From Acidovorax radicis N35 (GTDB lineage: Bacteria; Pseudomonadota; Gammaproteobacteria; Burkholderiales; Burkholderiaceae_C): 64,000 nt of DNA. How positions within the stretch are numbered: the first letter of the stretch is position 1; every line of letters starts with the position of its first letter. Shown here piece after piece: positions 18,415 through 29,644 of this stretch. Under the pieces are notes generated by a model. The model worked only from the letters and a program-made list of their open reading frames with translations. It was not told where the DNA came from and searched no databases. The DNA lies in contig NZ_AFBG01000018.1 in the NCBI RefSeq assembly GCF_000204195.1, forward strand, positions 682,001-746,000, written 5' to 3'. A program made the translations under genes and the position numbers.

Positions 18415-18883
18415 GGCGGGCTCCTTTCGGCGGGATGAGGGGCAGGCGCAGCTCGACGCGGTATTCGTGCTCCTTGGGGAACTGGAACACCGGCAGGCCG
18501 GTCATGTGCTCGATGCGGCGGGCAGCATCGGCCACGGCGCCTGCAGACTCCCCGGCCAGCACGAACCACATGTTGAGCGACGGGTGGTCGCGCCGGTAGT
18601 TGTGGGCCACTTCGGGCAGCGCGTTCACCAGCGCCGTGACTTCGTCAAAGCGCTCTTCGGGCACGGCCAGCGCTGCCAGCATGAACTGCCCGCCCGCGCG
18701 CTCGATCTGGAACAGGGGGCCAAAGCGCGTGAGCACGCCGCTGGCCAGCAACTTGCGCAGGCATTCGATGACATGGTCCTCGCTCCAGCCCAGGGCTGCG
18801 CCTACGTCGGCGAAGGGGCGGTCCACCACAGGAAAGCCGCCGTGCAGGTAGTCCACGAGGCGAAGTTGGTCCGGCCTAAGCAT
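18404..18883 (-). CDS. nirG: Siroheme decarboxylase subunit NirG
   Basis: A 159-residue AsnC-like protein of the same family as NirH and NirDL. GFPVVDRPFADVGAALGWSE is the winged-helix part. EVAHNYRRDHPSLNMWFVLAGE is the core region with conserved His-Asn-Tyr-Arg. It is called NirG by position (after nirDL, before nirH), though NirG and NirL are hard to separate by eye. The start MLRPDQLRL is chosen from family length; it overlaps the nirDL end by eight bases. Confidence 0.8.
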   Translation of the reverse strand: MLRPDQLRLVDYLHGGFPVVDRPFADVGAALGWSEDHVIECLRKLLASGVLTRFGPLFQIERAGGQFMLAALAVPEERFDEVTALVNALPEVAHNYRRDHPSLNMWFVLAGESAGAVADAARRIEHMTGLPVFQFPKEHEYRVELRLPLIPPKGARHGP

Positions 18884-19865
18884 GGGGTGCCTCCTGGAGG
18901 GCCGCAAACCGGCGCGGGCCGCGCTGGGTGAAGCGCCGCAGGGAGAAAAGGGTTTCGCGCCGCAGGTGGGCAATGCCGGCCTGCTGCGCGGCCTGCTCTA
19001 TCAATGCCAGCACCTCGGTGCGCTCTTGCCCGTGAACCATGCAATACAGGTTGTAGGGCCAGTGTTCCGAGCGCTCGCGCTGGTAGGCAAGGGTGATGCC
19101 GGGCTGCCGGGCGAGCAGGGCACCACAGGCATCCACCTGCTGGTCGGCCACATCAAACACCGTCATCGCGTTGGCGGTGTAGCCCACCTCATGGTGGCGC
19201 ACGACCATGCCAAAGCGGCTCAAGATGCCTTGTGCCAGCCAGCGGTGCAGGGTCTCCAGCACGGTGGCGGGGCTCCATCCCAGGTGCTCCGCCCAGGCGT
19301 CGTAGGGCCGCTCGACCAGCGGCAGGCCCTGCTCGGCCAATGCCGCCAGTCCTGCTTCATGGGCGGGCACGGGCGTGGAGGCTGCATGCGTAGCGCCCCC
19401 CGCTGCGACGGTGGTGGCGCAGAGGTCGAAGCCCAGGTCGATGCGGTAGGGGCGCACCATGGGCAGCCGCAGCACGCGAAGCCCGGTGTCCTGTTCAATG
19501 CGGCAGAGCACCTGCTCCAGGGCTGCCGGGTCTGTGGCGGTAGCAACAAACCACAGGTTGAGCGGGTTTTCGCGTTCGTAGTTGTGGTTGACGCCCGGGT
19601 GGCTGGATACCAGGGCCGCGACGGCCTCCAGCCGCGCATGGGGCACGGCCATGGCGGCCAGCAGGCCCGCGCCGCCTGCGCCCGGCGCAAACACGGCGCC
19701 TATGCGGCCCAGAACCCCCGCGTCCTGCAGGCGCCGGCAATGGGCGATCACGGCGTTGGCGGGGCGGCCCAGGGCGTGCCCCAGCACATCGAACGGTGCC
19801 AGGCAGAGCGGGAAATCGCGTTGCCAGGTGTTGAGCAGCGGCAGGTCGCTGGTGTGTGCACACAT
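18876..19865 (-). CDS. nirDL: Fused siroheme decarboxylase subunits NirDL
   Basis: A 329-residue protein made of two AsnC-like units in one chain. The first (about 1-150) has FPLCLAPFDVLGHALGRPANAV and GVNHNYERENPLNLWFVATA. The second (about 170-320) has LPLVERPYDAWAEHLGWSPATV and GITLAYQRERSEHWPYNLYCMVHGQ. In Pseudomonas aeruginosa these are separate genes nirD and nirL; fused NirDL forms are known in other denitrifiers. With NirG and NirH it supplies all four subunits. One base separates it from nirF. Confidence 0.87.
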   Translation of the reverse strand: MCAHTSDLPLLNTWQRDFPLCLAPFDVLGHALGRPANAVIAHCRRLQDAGVLGRIGAVFAPGAGGAGLLAAMAVPHARLEAVAALVSSHPGVNHNYERENPLNLWFVATATDPAALEQVLCRIEQDTGLRVLRLPMVRPYRIDLGFDLCATTVAAGGATHAASTPVPAHEAGLAALAEQGLPLVERPYDAWAEHLGWSPATVLETLHRWLAQGILSRFGMVVRHHEVGYTANAMTVFDVADQQVDACGALLARQPGITLAYQRERSEHWPYNLYCMVHGQERTEVLALIEQAAQQAGIAHLRRETLFSLRRFTQRGPRRFAALQEAPHA

Positions 19866-19866
19866 G

Positions 19867-21060
19867 CTAAAAACCCATGCGCTGGGCGCGCGCCGTGAAA
19901 AATATGCCGCTGGGCGCCTGGGCGGCCAGCGATGCCTGGGTGGCCAGCGTGGCGGTGTCCACCACCTGCATCTTGTCGTCGTCGCGGCAGCTGATCCACA
20001 CCGACTCGCCGCGTGGCGTGAACTCCATGTGCATCACGGCCTTGCCGGGCTGCAGCGTGGCGGCCACGCGCTGGACCAGGGTGTCGATGACCTGCACACG
20101 GTGGTAGTCGGGCACGGCGAAGTTCACCCATACCTGGCGGCCATCGGGCCGCGCCATCACGAACACGGGCTGGCCCGCTACCGGGATGCGGCAGACTTCT
20201 TCCCACGTGGTGGTATCCACCACCAGCACCTCGTGGCGACCGATGGCGGGCAGATAGGCATGGCGCCCGGCTACGGCCCAGCCGCGCAGGTGGGGCATCT
20301 TGAACACGGGCAGGGGCTGCTGGCCGCGGCCATAGCCGCCCAGGATGCGCCGGGCGACGGGCTGATCGGCCCAGGTGTCCACCAGGGCCAGGCCGTCTTC
20401 GCCAAACAGGCCTGCAATGTAGTGGCGGCCGTTGGGCGTGACCAGCGCGTCATACGGCTGGCGGCCAATGCCGTCGATGCGCGTCATGCGCGGCCGCGCG
20501 GTGTCGGTGCAGTCGGCAATGCAGATCGCGTCGGCGTCGAACAGGCTGTAGATGAAGCGCTGGCCGGGCAGGTCGGCCAGGCCCACCACGCGCGAGCGCT
20601 GGCCGTTGGCAGTGAGCGCGGGGATGTCCGCCCGCAATGCCAGCGTCTCGGCGTCGAACACCTTCACGCCGCCGGGCGTGTAGTTCTGCGCGGCTACCAG
20701 CGTGCCGTCGGCGCTGATGGCGCCGCCGATGGAGTTGCCGGCCTGCTGCTCGCGCGCGGTGATGCGCCGGGTCAGCAGGTCGATGCGCGTGAGTGCGCCG
20801 TCGCGGCCAAACACATAGGCGTGGCGGCCATCGCGCGAGAACACGAGCGAGGCATGGGAAAGGTCCCCCAGACCGGTGATGCGGGCCAGGACGGAGCGGT
20901 GTGTGGTGTTCACCAGCAACACCGAGCCGGTGGCGCGCTCGATGACCAGGCCCAGGTCGCCGGTGCCCATGAGCGGGGGCGCGGGCTGCTGCAGCGTTGC
21001 GCAGCCGCTGGTCAGCAGCGGGAGGGCCGCCAGGCCCAGGAGGAGGGGGCGTCGTTTCAT
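19867..21060 (-). CDS. nirF: Haem d1 biosynthesis lipoprotein NirF
   Basis: A 397-residue periplasmic protein with a signal peptide and lipobox LLTSGC (Cys20), so it is anchored to a membrane leaflet. The rest is a cd1-type beta-propeller without a c-type haem motif, with repeating blades such as HASLVFSRDGRHAYVFGRDG. NirF acts late in haem d1 synthesis, before or with NirN. The start MKRRPLLLG gives the signal peptide; it overlaps the nirC stop by four bases. Confidence 0.9.
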   Translation of the reverse strand: MKRRPLLLGLAALPLLTSGCATLQQPAPPLMGTGDLGLVIERATGSVLLVNTTHRSVLARITGLGDLSHASLVFSRDGRHAYVFGRDGALTRIDLLTRRITAREQQAGNSIGGAISADGTLVAAQNYTPGGVKVFDAETLALRADIPALTANGQRSRVVGLADLPGQRFIYSLFDADAICIADCTDTARPRMTRIDGIGRQPYDALVTPNGRHYIAGLFGEDGLALVDTWADQPVARRILGGYGRGQQPLPVFKMPHLRGWAVAGRHAYLPAIGRHEVLVVDTTTWEEVCRIPVAGQPVFVMARPDGRQVWVNFAVPDYHRVQVIDTLVQRVAATLQPGKAVMHMEFTPRGESVWISCRDDDKMQVVDTATLATQASLAAQAPSGIFFTARAQRMGF

Positions 21061-21404
21061 GGCTGGGGGCGCGGGGGCCAAGGAGGGAAGCCACTCGCCA
21101 ATTGCTCGGCGATCCACAGGGCTTCGGCTTCGGTGACAAAAGTACGCCAGGGCGGCATGGGGGTGCCCGGGCGGCCGTGAAAAATGGTGGCGGCCATGGA
21201 CGGGACAGGCTTTTCCGCCAGGGCCGCGGTGGTGAGCGGCGGGCCTAGCCCGCCGGTAAGGTGCATGCCGTGACACGAGCCGCAGTCCTGCCGCACCATG
21301 CGCACTAGCTCGCGCTGGCGCTCTGGTGGTGTGCCAGTGGCCTGTGCCATGGCCCCGGCACAGGCCAGGACGCACAGCACTGCCAGGGCGGCACGCAGTG
21401 GCAT
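21057..21404 (-). CDS. nirC: Small periplasmic cytochrome c NirC
   Basis: A 115-residue monohaem cytochrome c with a signal peptide (about 1-21, ending GAMAQA) and the motif CGSCH (Cys41, Cys44, His45). NirC can donate electrons to NirS or accept them in d1 maturation. The position between nirM and nirF matches the Pseudomonas order nirSMCF. The possible axial Met lies in PGTPMPPW. It is coupled to nirF by an ATGA overlap. Confidence 0.85.
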   Translation of the reverse strand: MPLRAALAVLCVLACAGAMAQATGTPPERQRELVRMVRQDCGSCHGMHLTGGLGPPLTTAALAEKPVPSMAATIFHGRPGTPMPPWRTFVTEAEALWIAEQLASGFPPWPPRPQP

Positions 21405-21414
21405 GGCGTTGCGC

Positions 21415-21738
21415 TCAGGACCCGAGGATGAACTCGACGGCCGCCTTGAGGTCGGCGTCACCGATCTTGTCCGGCCCGTTCGGGGACATAGGGACCGGCC
21501 CGAATGCGCCTGAGCCGCCCTTGCGCACCTTGTCGACCAGCTGCGCGGTCGCGTCCTTGCCCTTGTACTTGGCCGCAATGTCCTTGAACGACGGCCCGAC
21601 GAGCTTCTTGTCCTTGGAATGGCAGGCCATGCAGCCGGCCTTGTTCATGGTTTCCTCGGGCGAGGCTGCGCTGGCCGCACCGGCGCAAAGTGCCAGGGCT
21701 GCAGCAATGGCCAGAGGCCCGGTCAGATGGTGTCTCAT
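21415..21738 (-). CDS. nirM: Cytochrome c551 (NirM-type)
   Basis: A 107-residue periplasmic cytochrome c551/c8, the electron donor of nitrite reductase. After a signal peptide ending SAASA, the mature part has CMACH (Cys36, Cys39, His40) and SKDKKLVGPSFKDIAAKYKG, a segment highly characteristic of c551. The likely axial Met84 is in VPMSPNG. It follows nirS after a hairpin repeat, so its expression may be set apart from nirS by partial termination. Confidence 0.92.
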   Translation of the reverse strand: MRHHLTGPLAIAAALALCAGAASAASPEETMNKAGCMACHSKDKKLVGPSFKDIAAKYKGKDATAQLVDKVRKGGSGAFGPVPMSPNGPDKIGDADLKAAVEFILGS

Positions 21739-21799
21739 CGTTTGCTCCTGTTATGTGGATGAATTGCCTCGACGCTTGGCATCGCCCCCGGCATGCGCA

Positions 21800-21898
21800 T
21801 CCGCGCGGCCTGGGGCCCGCAGCCGCCGGGGAACTGGCTTCGCCAGGCCCCTGGCGGCGTCCCCCTGGGGGGAAGGCGCCGCAGGCGACTCAGGGGGG
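21800..21898 (-). repeat. Hairpin repeat family B, copy 2 (after nirS)
   Basis: On the minus strand it starts right after the nirS TGA with CCCCCCTGAGTCGCC and includes GGCGCCTTCCCCCC with AGGGGGACGCC, then CTGGCGAAGCCAG. These pair into two strong hairpins. It sits between nirS and nirM and could attenuate read-through, giving more nirS than downstream message. Confidence 0.65.
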
Positions 21899-23635
<1,737 letters not shown>

Positions 23636-23752
23636 TCATGGGCAGCGAATGGTTGGCGGGGGATGCGGCTGCTGCGCCCTCCGACCCGCACCACGGCTGC
23701 CCTACGTTGCTTGCGGGTGAGGCAATGGTCCTGCGGTCAGCGTGCGTTGTCC

Positions 23753-23766
23753 TTGAACTGGTTCAA
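23753..23766. promoter_or_regulatory. Dnr/FNR-type operator between nirS and nirE
   Basis: TTGAACTGGTTCAA is embedded in ten-base arms (23749-23758 and 23761-23770) around a two-base centre. It can serve both divergent genes. At -41.5 it places the nirE transcript start near 23801 and the nirS start near 23718. No second such site is seen between nirS and this one. Confidence 0.85.
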
Positions 23767-23828
23767 GGACGCGGCATCCGGCCTGTTCCACCATGGCCGC
23801 ACCCACAAAACACCAGCGAGCCGTACAC

Positions 23829-24662
23829 ATGAGCTTCATGGATGACCCCCAATGGCTGAAGAAACCCGCACGCGGCGGGGCAGAGAACAACAACCCAGTG
23901 CCTACAGGCCATGTGACGCTGGTGGGTGCGGGCCCGGGCGACCCCGACCTGCTCACGGTGAAGGCCGCACGCGTGCTGCGCGCGGCGAGCCTGGTGCTGT
24001 ACGACCACCTGGTGGGTGAGGACGTGCTCGCCCTGGTGCCCGCTGGCGCGGAGTGCATCTACGTGGGCAAAGAGTCGTCGCGCCACGCGCTGCCGCAGGA
24101 GGACATCATCGAACTGATGTGCCGCCTGGCGCGCAGCGGCCGGGCCCTGGTGCGTCTCAAGGGTGGCGACTGCTACATCTTTGGCCGCGGTGGCGAAGAA
24201 GCGCTGGGCCTGGCCCGCGCGGGCATTTCCTTCGATGTGGTGCCGGGCATTACGGCCGCGCAGGCCGCGGGAGCTTGCGCAGGCATCCCGCTCACGCACC
24301 GTGACCATGCGGGTACCCTGGTGCTGGCCACCGGGCACCTGCGCGGCGACAACGACACAGCGCTGGACTGGCCCCTGCTGGCGCGCCCACGTCAGACCGT
24401 GGTGTTCTATATGGGAGTGGCCACGCTGCCCACCATCTGCGCGCAACTCGCCGCGCACGGTTTGCCGCCGACCACGCCCGCAGCCATCGTCGAGCGTGCG
24501 TCCCTGCCGGATCAACGCTGCCTCACCGGCACCCTTGCTTCGTTGCCAAGCCTTGCGGCCAGCCAGGGCGTAAAGGCACCTGCACTGATCATCGTGGGCG
24601 AGGTGGTAGCGCTGCAGCCTGCGCTGGTTCAGGGCCTGGCGCAGGCTTCAGCGCATCATTGA
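23829..24662 (+). CDS. nirE: Uroporphyrinogen-III C-methyltransferase (NirE-type)
   Basis: A 277-residue SAM enzyme making precorrin-2 for siroheme and haem d1. Motifs are VGAGPGDPDLLTVKAARVL, DHLVG, VRLKGGDCYIFGRGGEE, VVPGITAAQAAGACAGIPLTHR and the closing IIVGEVV. There is no CysG-type dehydrogenase domain, as in NirE/CobA. The start at 23829 (MSFMDD) is preferred over an ATG at 23793, because the operator at 23753-23766 predicts a transcript start near 23801, after the earlier codon. Divergent from nirS, it supplies the first step of the pathway encoded on the other strand. Confidence 0.9.
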   Translation: MSFMDDPQWLKKPARGGAENNNPVPTGHVTLVGAGPGDPDLLTVKAARVLRAASLVLYDHLVGEDVLALVPAGAECIYVGKESSRHALPQEDIIELMCRLARSGRALVRLKGGDCYIFGRGGEEALGLARAGISFDVVPGITAAQAAGACAGIPLTHRDHAGTLVLATGHLRGDNDTALDWPLLARPRQTVVFYMGVATLPTICAQLAAHGLPPTTPAAIVERASLPDQRCLTGTLASLPSLAASQGVKAPALIIVGEVVALQPALVQGLAQASAHH

Positions 24663-24714
24663 GCCAAGGCGCCGTGGTGAACGGGCATCGGTGCAAGGCC
24701 TACTGAACAGGTTC

Positions 24715-27387
24715 TCAGGCGTCCAGCGCGGCGTCAGAGGCCGCTGACTGCGGGCGCTGGCGTCGCCAGGCCTTTTCAATCTCCACGACCACCAGCACCA
24801 CCAGCGCGGCGCCAACGCACAGCGCCAGCTCGCCCAGGCTCAGCGGCTCGGTGCGGAAGATGGGGTTGAGCCAGGGCACATAGATGGTGGCCATCTGCAG
24901 CGCGAAGGTGAGCAGCACGGCACCCAGCAGCGGGCGGTTGCTGAGCAGGCCCAGGCGCCAGATGGGTTCGGATTCGGAGCGGATGGCGATGACATGCGCC
25001 ATCTGCGCCAGCGTGAGCACCGTAAACACCATGGTCTGCCAGTGCGCGTGGCCGGTGTGCAGGGCCCAGGCCTGCACCGCCAGGCACAGTCCTCCAATGA
25101 GCAGGCCCACGCCCAGGATGTGCTGCCACATGCCGTGGGCAAACAGGCTCTCGCGCGGCGCGCGGGGCGGGCGCTGCATGATGCCGCGCTCGGCCGGTTC
25201 GGCCGCCAGCGCCAGGCCCGGCAGGCCGTCGGTCACCAGGTTGACCCACAGGATGTGGATGGGCAGCAGCGGAATGGGCAGCAGCAAAAGCGGTGCGAGG
25301 AAGATGGTCCAGATCTCGCCCGAGTTGCCCGTCATCGCGTAGCGCACAAACTTGCGGATGTTGTCGTAGATGCGGCGGCCTTCGCGCACGGCGGCGACGA
25401 TGGTGGCGAAGTTGTCGTCCAGCAGCACCAAGCTGGATGCCTCGCGCGCCACGTCGGTGCCGCCCTGGCCCATGGCCACGCCGATGTCGGCGCGCTTGAG
25501 CGCCGGGGCATCGTTCACGCCGTCGCCCGTCATGGCCACGAAGTGGCCCTGGGCCTGCAGCGCTTCGACGATGCGGATCTTCTGCGCCGGGTCCACGCGG
25601 GCGTAGACCTGCACCTGTTCCACGCGGGCGCGCAGGGCGGCATCGTCCAGTGTTGCGAGGTCTGCGCCGGTGAGCACAGGGGCATCCGCACTGCGCACAA
25701 TGCCCAGCCGGTGCGCGATGGCGCGCGCGGTGGCGGGGTGGTCGCCCGTGATCATCACCGGGGTGATGCCCGCGCTGAGGCAGTCGCGCACTGCGGCCTG
25801 AGCCTCGGCGCGGGGTGGGTCGATGAGGGCGATCAGGCCCAGCAGCTCCAGCTGGCTTTCTACCGCGTCGATGTCGTTGGTGTCCGGCAGGCGGGCGTGG
25901 CTGCGGCGGGCGAGGGCCAGCACCCGCAGGCCCTGGGCGGCGAGTTGCTGGGCAGTGGCGAGGACCTTGGCGGTGTCGAGTGCGGCAGTGCCATCGGGCG
26001 TCCAGTGGGCGGTGCAGCGGGGCAAGAGCGATTCCGGCGCGCCCTTGGTATAGGCCACAAAGCCATCGGCAGCGCGGTGGAAGGTGGTCATGCGCTTGCG
26101 GTCGGAGTCAAACGGCTGCTCCTGCACGCGCGGCCAGGTGGTGTCGAGCTGGGCCTTGTCCAGCCCGCCTGCGTGGGCGGCCAGCACCAACGCGGTTTCG
26201 GTGGGGTCGCCCTGCCAGTGGGTGGCGGACTGGCCCTCTTCGTTCTGTGCCTGGAGCGTGGCGTCGTTGCACAGCGCGGCGGCGCGCAGGGCCTCCGCGT
26301 GCGTCGGGTCGGGCAGGGGGTCGCCGGGCACCCAGCGCACACCGTGGGCCAGCAGCAGCTCGGCATGCATGCGGTTTTGCGTCAGGGTCCCGGTCTTGTC
26401 CGAGCAGATGGTGGTGACTGAGCCCAGGGTTTCGACCGACGGCAGGCGCCGCACCAGCGCATGCACGGCCACCATGCGGCGTGCGCCCAGGGCCAGCAGC
26501 ACGGTGACCACGGCGGGCAGGGCCTCGGGGATGGCGGCCACGGCCAGGCTGATGGCGGTGAGCGCCATGAGCAGCGGTGCCTCGCCGCGCAGCACGCCCA
26601 CCCCAAAGATCACGAGGCAGATGCCCAGCACCGCCAGCGCCAGCCGCTTGCCAAAGGCTGCCAGGCGCAATTGCAGCGGCGTGCTGCGGTCGCCGGTGTC
26701 GAGCAGCGTGGCCACCTTGCCCAGCTCGGTGTGCATGCCGGTGGCCACCACCAGGCCCCGCGCCCGGCCGTGGGTGGCGGTGGTGCCCTTGAACGCCATG
26801 TTGGTGCGGTCGCCCAGTGCGCCCACATCCTCGGCGGCCAGGGCTTCGGTCTGCTTGGCCACCGTGACGGATTCGCCCGTGAGGGCCGATTCATCCACCT
26901 GCAGCTGCGCAATCTCGATCAGCCGCAGGTCGGCCGGGATCTGGTTGCCGGCCTCCAGCAGCACGATGTCGCCGGGCACCAGTGCGGTGGCAGGCACCAC
27001 CTGCACGGCTCCGCTGCGCAGCACGGTGGCATGGGCTGCTGCCAGCTGGCGCAGGGCCGCCATGGCCTGGTCGGCGCGCCAGGCCTGCACAAAGCCGATG
27101 ACCGCGTTGAGCACCACGATGACGAGGATGACCAGGGTGTCGGTGACCTCGCCCACCAGCCCCGAGATGACGGCGGCGCCCAGCAGCACCAGCACCATGA
27201 AGTCCTTGAACTGGTCGGCCAGCAGGTGCCACCAGGGACGGTTTTGTCCGGTTGCCAGCTCATTGGCGCCGTGCGTGGCGCTGCGGCGCTGGGCCTCGTC
27301 GGCATGCAGGCCCGCATCGGGGTTGACGCCATGTGCCTGGGCGACGGCCTCGGCGGTGTGCAGGTGAGGGGCTTGAGAAGGGGGCAT
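24715..27387 (-). CDS. Cation-transporting P-type ATPase (P2A, Ca2+-type)
   Basis: An 890-residue pump with the phosphorylation motif SDKTGTLT (Asp330), TGES near 170, the nucleotide-site TKGAPE, and the hinge MTGDGVNDAPALKRADIG. Ten helices are expected. Ion-site features resemble Ca2+ pumps: PEALP in helix 4 keeps the key Glu (usual PEGLP), helix 5 has NSGE, and helix 6 has NLVTDGLP with Asn, Thr and Asp. It probably exports Ca2+, or possibly another cation such as Mn2+. It converges on nirE and is not part of the denitrification set. Confidence 0.85.
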   Translation of the reverse strand: MPPSQAPHLHTAEAVAQAHGVNPDAGLHADEAQRRSATHGANELATGQNRPWWHLLADQFKDFMVLVLLGAAVISGLVGEVTDTLVILVIVVLNAVIGFVQAWRADQAMAALRQLAAAHATVLRSGAVQVVPATALVPGDIVLLEAGNQIPADLRLIEIAQLQVDESALTGESVTVAKQTEALAAEDVGALGDRTNMAFKGTTATHGRARGLVVATGMHTELGKVATLLDTGDRSTPLQLRLAAFGKRLALAVLGICLVIFGVGVLRGEAPLLMALTAISLAVAAIPEALPAVVTVLLALGARRMVAVHALVRRLPSVETLGSVTTICSDKTGTLTQNRMHAELLLAHGVRWVPGDPLPDPTHAEALRAAALCNDATLQAQNEEGQSATHWQGDPTETALVLAAHAGGLDKAQLDTTWPRVQEQPFDSDRKRMTTFHRAADGFVAYTKGAPESLLPRCTAHWTPDGTAALDTAKVLATAQQLAAQGLRVLALARRSHARLPDTNDIDAVESQLELLGLIALIDPPRAEAQAAVRDCLSAGITPVMITGDHPATARAIAHRLGIVRSADAPVLTGADLATLDDAALRARVEQVQVYARVDPAQKIRIVEALQAQGHFVAMTGDGVNDAPALKRADIGVAMGQGGTDVAREASSLVLLDDNFATIVAAVREGRRIYDNIRKFVRYAMTGNSGEIWTIFLAPLLLLPIPLLPIHILWVNLVTDGLPGLALAAEPAERGIMQRPPRAPRESLFAHGMWQHILGVGLLIGGLCLAVQAWALHTGHAHWQTMVFTVLTLAQMAHVIAIRSESEPIWRLGLLSNRPLLGAVLLTFALQMATIYVPWLNPIFRTEPLSLGELALCVGAALVVLVVVEIEKAWRRQRPQSAASDAALDA

Positions 27388-27421
27388 GCGGCAATCTGGA
27401 AAGAGGCCGCACGCCAGTGCG

Positions 27422-29425
27422 TCAGTGCGCGTTCTGCGGCCGGGCTTTGTAGAAGGTCAGGGGGATCTCATTGGCCTGGTTCAGCACCTGGCGCTTGATT
27501 TTGCCCACCACGTGCATTTCACAGGGCTTGCAGTCAAAGCGCAAGGTCAGCTTCTCCTTGCCATTGATCAACATCAAGGGTTCGGCCTTGATCGTGCCCT
27601 GCACACCCGTGACGCCCTTGGCCTGCTTGGGGCACAGGCTCATCGAGAAGCGCACGCAGTGTTTGGTGATCATGAGGCTGACTTCGCCTTCTTCCTCGTG
27701 CGCCTCGTAGGCTGCGTCGATCACTTTGACGCCGTGGCGCACATAGAAGTCGTGTGCCTTGTGGTTGAACACATTGCCCAGGAAGGAGAGCGTGTCCTCG
27801 GGGTAGGGCGCGGGCGGCTCGATGGGCGTGGCGCGCTGCAGGCGCTCGAAGTTGCGCGCGCGGTTTGCTTCCAGGTCGGCCAGCGCGTCGCGGCGCAGCG
27901 CGTTGAGCACCGAGGCGGGCACGAACCAGGGCTCAGTCAGTTGCAGGGCAATGTCGTGCACCGCAAAGATGGTGGCGCCGAAGCGGCCGAGCTGCTCGCG
28001 CAGGCTGGCTTCGGCCTTGGCGGCGTCGGTGGCGCTCTGGTGGGCGTGCAACACGTCGGCGCAGCCCACGTTGCCGTCTTCATCGGTCAGCATCAGGCTA
28101 AAGCCGGTGGGCGTTTCGCTCAGGTGCGCCCACAGGCCGATGCGGCGGTCGCTGGACTTTTTCTCCAGCGTGCGCACCCAGTCCATGTCGCGGTTGCGGT
28201 TGACCTCGGTGCCCTTGCGCAGGTCCTTGAAGCCGTCCATCGGGTCTTTGGGGTACACCCGCCACTGGCCCACGCTGCGGGCCAACACGGGCTCGGCCAC
28301 GTTGATGGCCATGCCCACCAGCTCCTTGTGCAGGTCGTAGTAGCACAAGCCGTCGCCGTTGTGCAGCACGGTGGCGGGGTCGCTCACCTCCAGCTCGACA
28401 AAGTCGGGCCCCACCTTGGTCACCCAGCCGATGGCCTGGCCGGGGTTCTTGGGGGTGTCGAATGCGCCGATGTCTTCCTTGCGGCCGGTCACGAAGTAGT
28501 CGGTGAACTCGCGGTTGAAGTTCTGCAGCGGGTCGGGCGTGAAGGTGAAGGTGGTGGCGCCGCTGGACGAGCGCGACAGCGGCCGGCCCGCACTCTCACG
28601 CTCTTGCAGGATCTCGTCGATGAGCGTGCGGTAGTGGGCGGTGATGTTCTTCACGTAGCCCATGTCCTTGTAGCGGCCTTCGATCTTGAAGCTGCGCACG
28701 CCCGCATCGATGAGGGCGCGCAGGTTGTCGCTCTGGTTGTTGTCCTTCATGGAGAGCACATGCTTGTCGTGCGCGATGAAGCGGCCCTTCGCGTCCGTCA
28801 CCTGGTAGGGCAGCCGGCAGGCCTGGCTGCAGTCGCCCCGGTTGGCGCTGCGGCCGGTCTGCGCATGGCTGATGTTGCACTGGCCGCTGTAGGCCACGCA
28901 CAGCGCGCCGTGGATGAAGAACTCGATGTTGGCGCGCCCTGGCGCATCCACGGGCCCCAGCGCCTTGTGCACGGCGGCGATCTGCTGCACCGTCAGTTCG
29001 CGCGCCAGCACGATCTGCGAAAGGCCGGCGTCCTGCAAGAAGCGTGCTTTTTCGGGCGTGCGGATGTCGGTCTGGGTGCTGGCGTGCAGCTGGATGGGCG
29101 GCAGGTCGATCTCCAAGAGGCCCATGTCCTGGATGATGAGGGCGTCGGCACCGGCTTCGTACACCTGCCAGGCCATCTGGCGCGCGGCCTCCAGCTCGTC
29201 GTCACGCAGGATGGTGTTGAGCGTGATGAAGATGCGGCTGTTGAAGCGGTGCGCGTGTTTCACCAGGCGCTCGATGTCCCGGATGTCGTTGCCCGCGCTG
29301 GCGCGTGCGCCGAAGGCGGGGCCGCCGATGTAGACGGCGTCGGCGCCGTGGTTGATGGCTTCGATGCCAATGTCGGCATCGCGCGCGGGGGAGAGCAGTT
29401 CGAGCTGGTGGGGCAGGAGGGACAT
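27422..29425 (-). CDS. rlhA: U32-family protein, likely 23S rRNA C2501 hydroxylase RlhA
   Basis: A 667-residue U32 family protein. The TIM-barrel part begins LELLSPARDADIGIEAINHGADAVYIGGPAFGAR. The middle has the cysteine-rich signature GALCVAYSGQCNISHAQTGR...RGDCSQACRLPY, which binds an iron-sulfur cluster in tRNA/rRNA-hydroxylating members. The extra C-terminal DUF3656-type region and length match E. coli RlhA (YdcP) rather than the shorter TrhP. RlhA makes 5-hydroxycytidine at position 2501 of 23S rRNA. The older label 'peptidase U32' is misleading here. It is a single gene after the P-ATPase. Confidence 0.75.
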   Translation of the reverse strand: MSLLPHQLELLSPARDADIGIEAINHGADAVYIGGPAFGARASAGNDIRDIERLVKHAHRFNSRIFITLNTILRDDELEAARQMAWQVYEAGADALIIQDMGLLEIDLPPIQLHASTQTDIRTPEKARFLQDAGLSQIVLARELTVQQIAAVHKALGPVDAPGRANIEFFIHGALCVAYSGQCNISHAQTGRSANRGDCSQACRLPYQVTDAKGRFIAHDKHVLSMKDNNQSDNLRALIDAGVRSFKIEGRYKDMGYVKNITAHYRTLIDEILQERESAGRPLSRSSSGATTFTFTPDPLQNFNREFTDYFVTGRKEDIGAFDTPKNPGQAIGWVTKVGPDFVELEVSDPATVLHNGDGLCYYDLHKELVGMAINVAEPVLARSVGQWRVYPKDPMDGFKDLRKGTEVNRNRDMDWVRTLEKKSSDRRIGLWAHLSETPTGFSLMLTDEDGNVGCADVLHAHQSATDAAKAEASLREQLGRFGATIFAVHDIALQLTEPWFVPASVLNALRRDALADLEANRARNFERLQRATPIEPPAPYPEDTLSFLGNVFNHKAHDFYVRHGVKVIDAAYEAHEEEGEVSLMITKHCVRFSMSLCPKQAKGVTGVQGTIKAEPLMLINGKEKLTLRFDCKPCEMHVVGKIKRQVLNQANEIPLTFYKARPQNAH

Positions 29426-29644
29426 GGGGCGTGATTATTTCAGTTTCACCATGCCGTGGGGCGCCCCTCGGGTATCGGGCGCTGCAGCTTTTGGTAACCA
29501 TGTGGCGAGGCTTTGTGCTGCGTGGGTCTGGTACAACGGGCGCAGCGCGCCAGCCTCGGCGCCATGCCATGGCCTCTGTGAAACATGTTTTGCTAGACCA
29601 CCGGCGTCGTCGGCCACTCCGTCAAACCCAGTGAAAGGACTCTG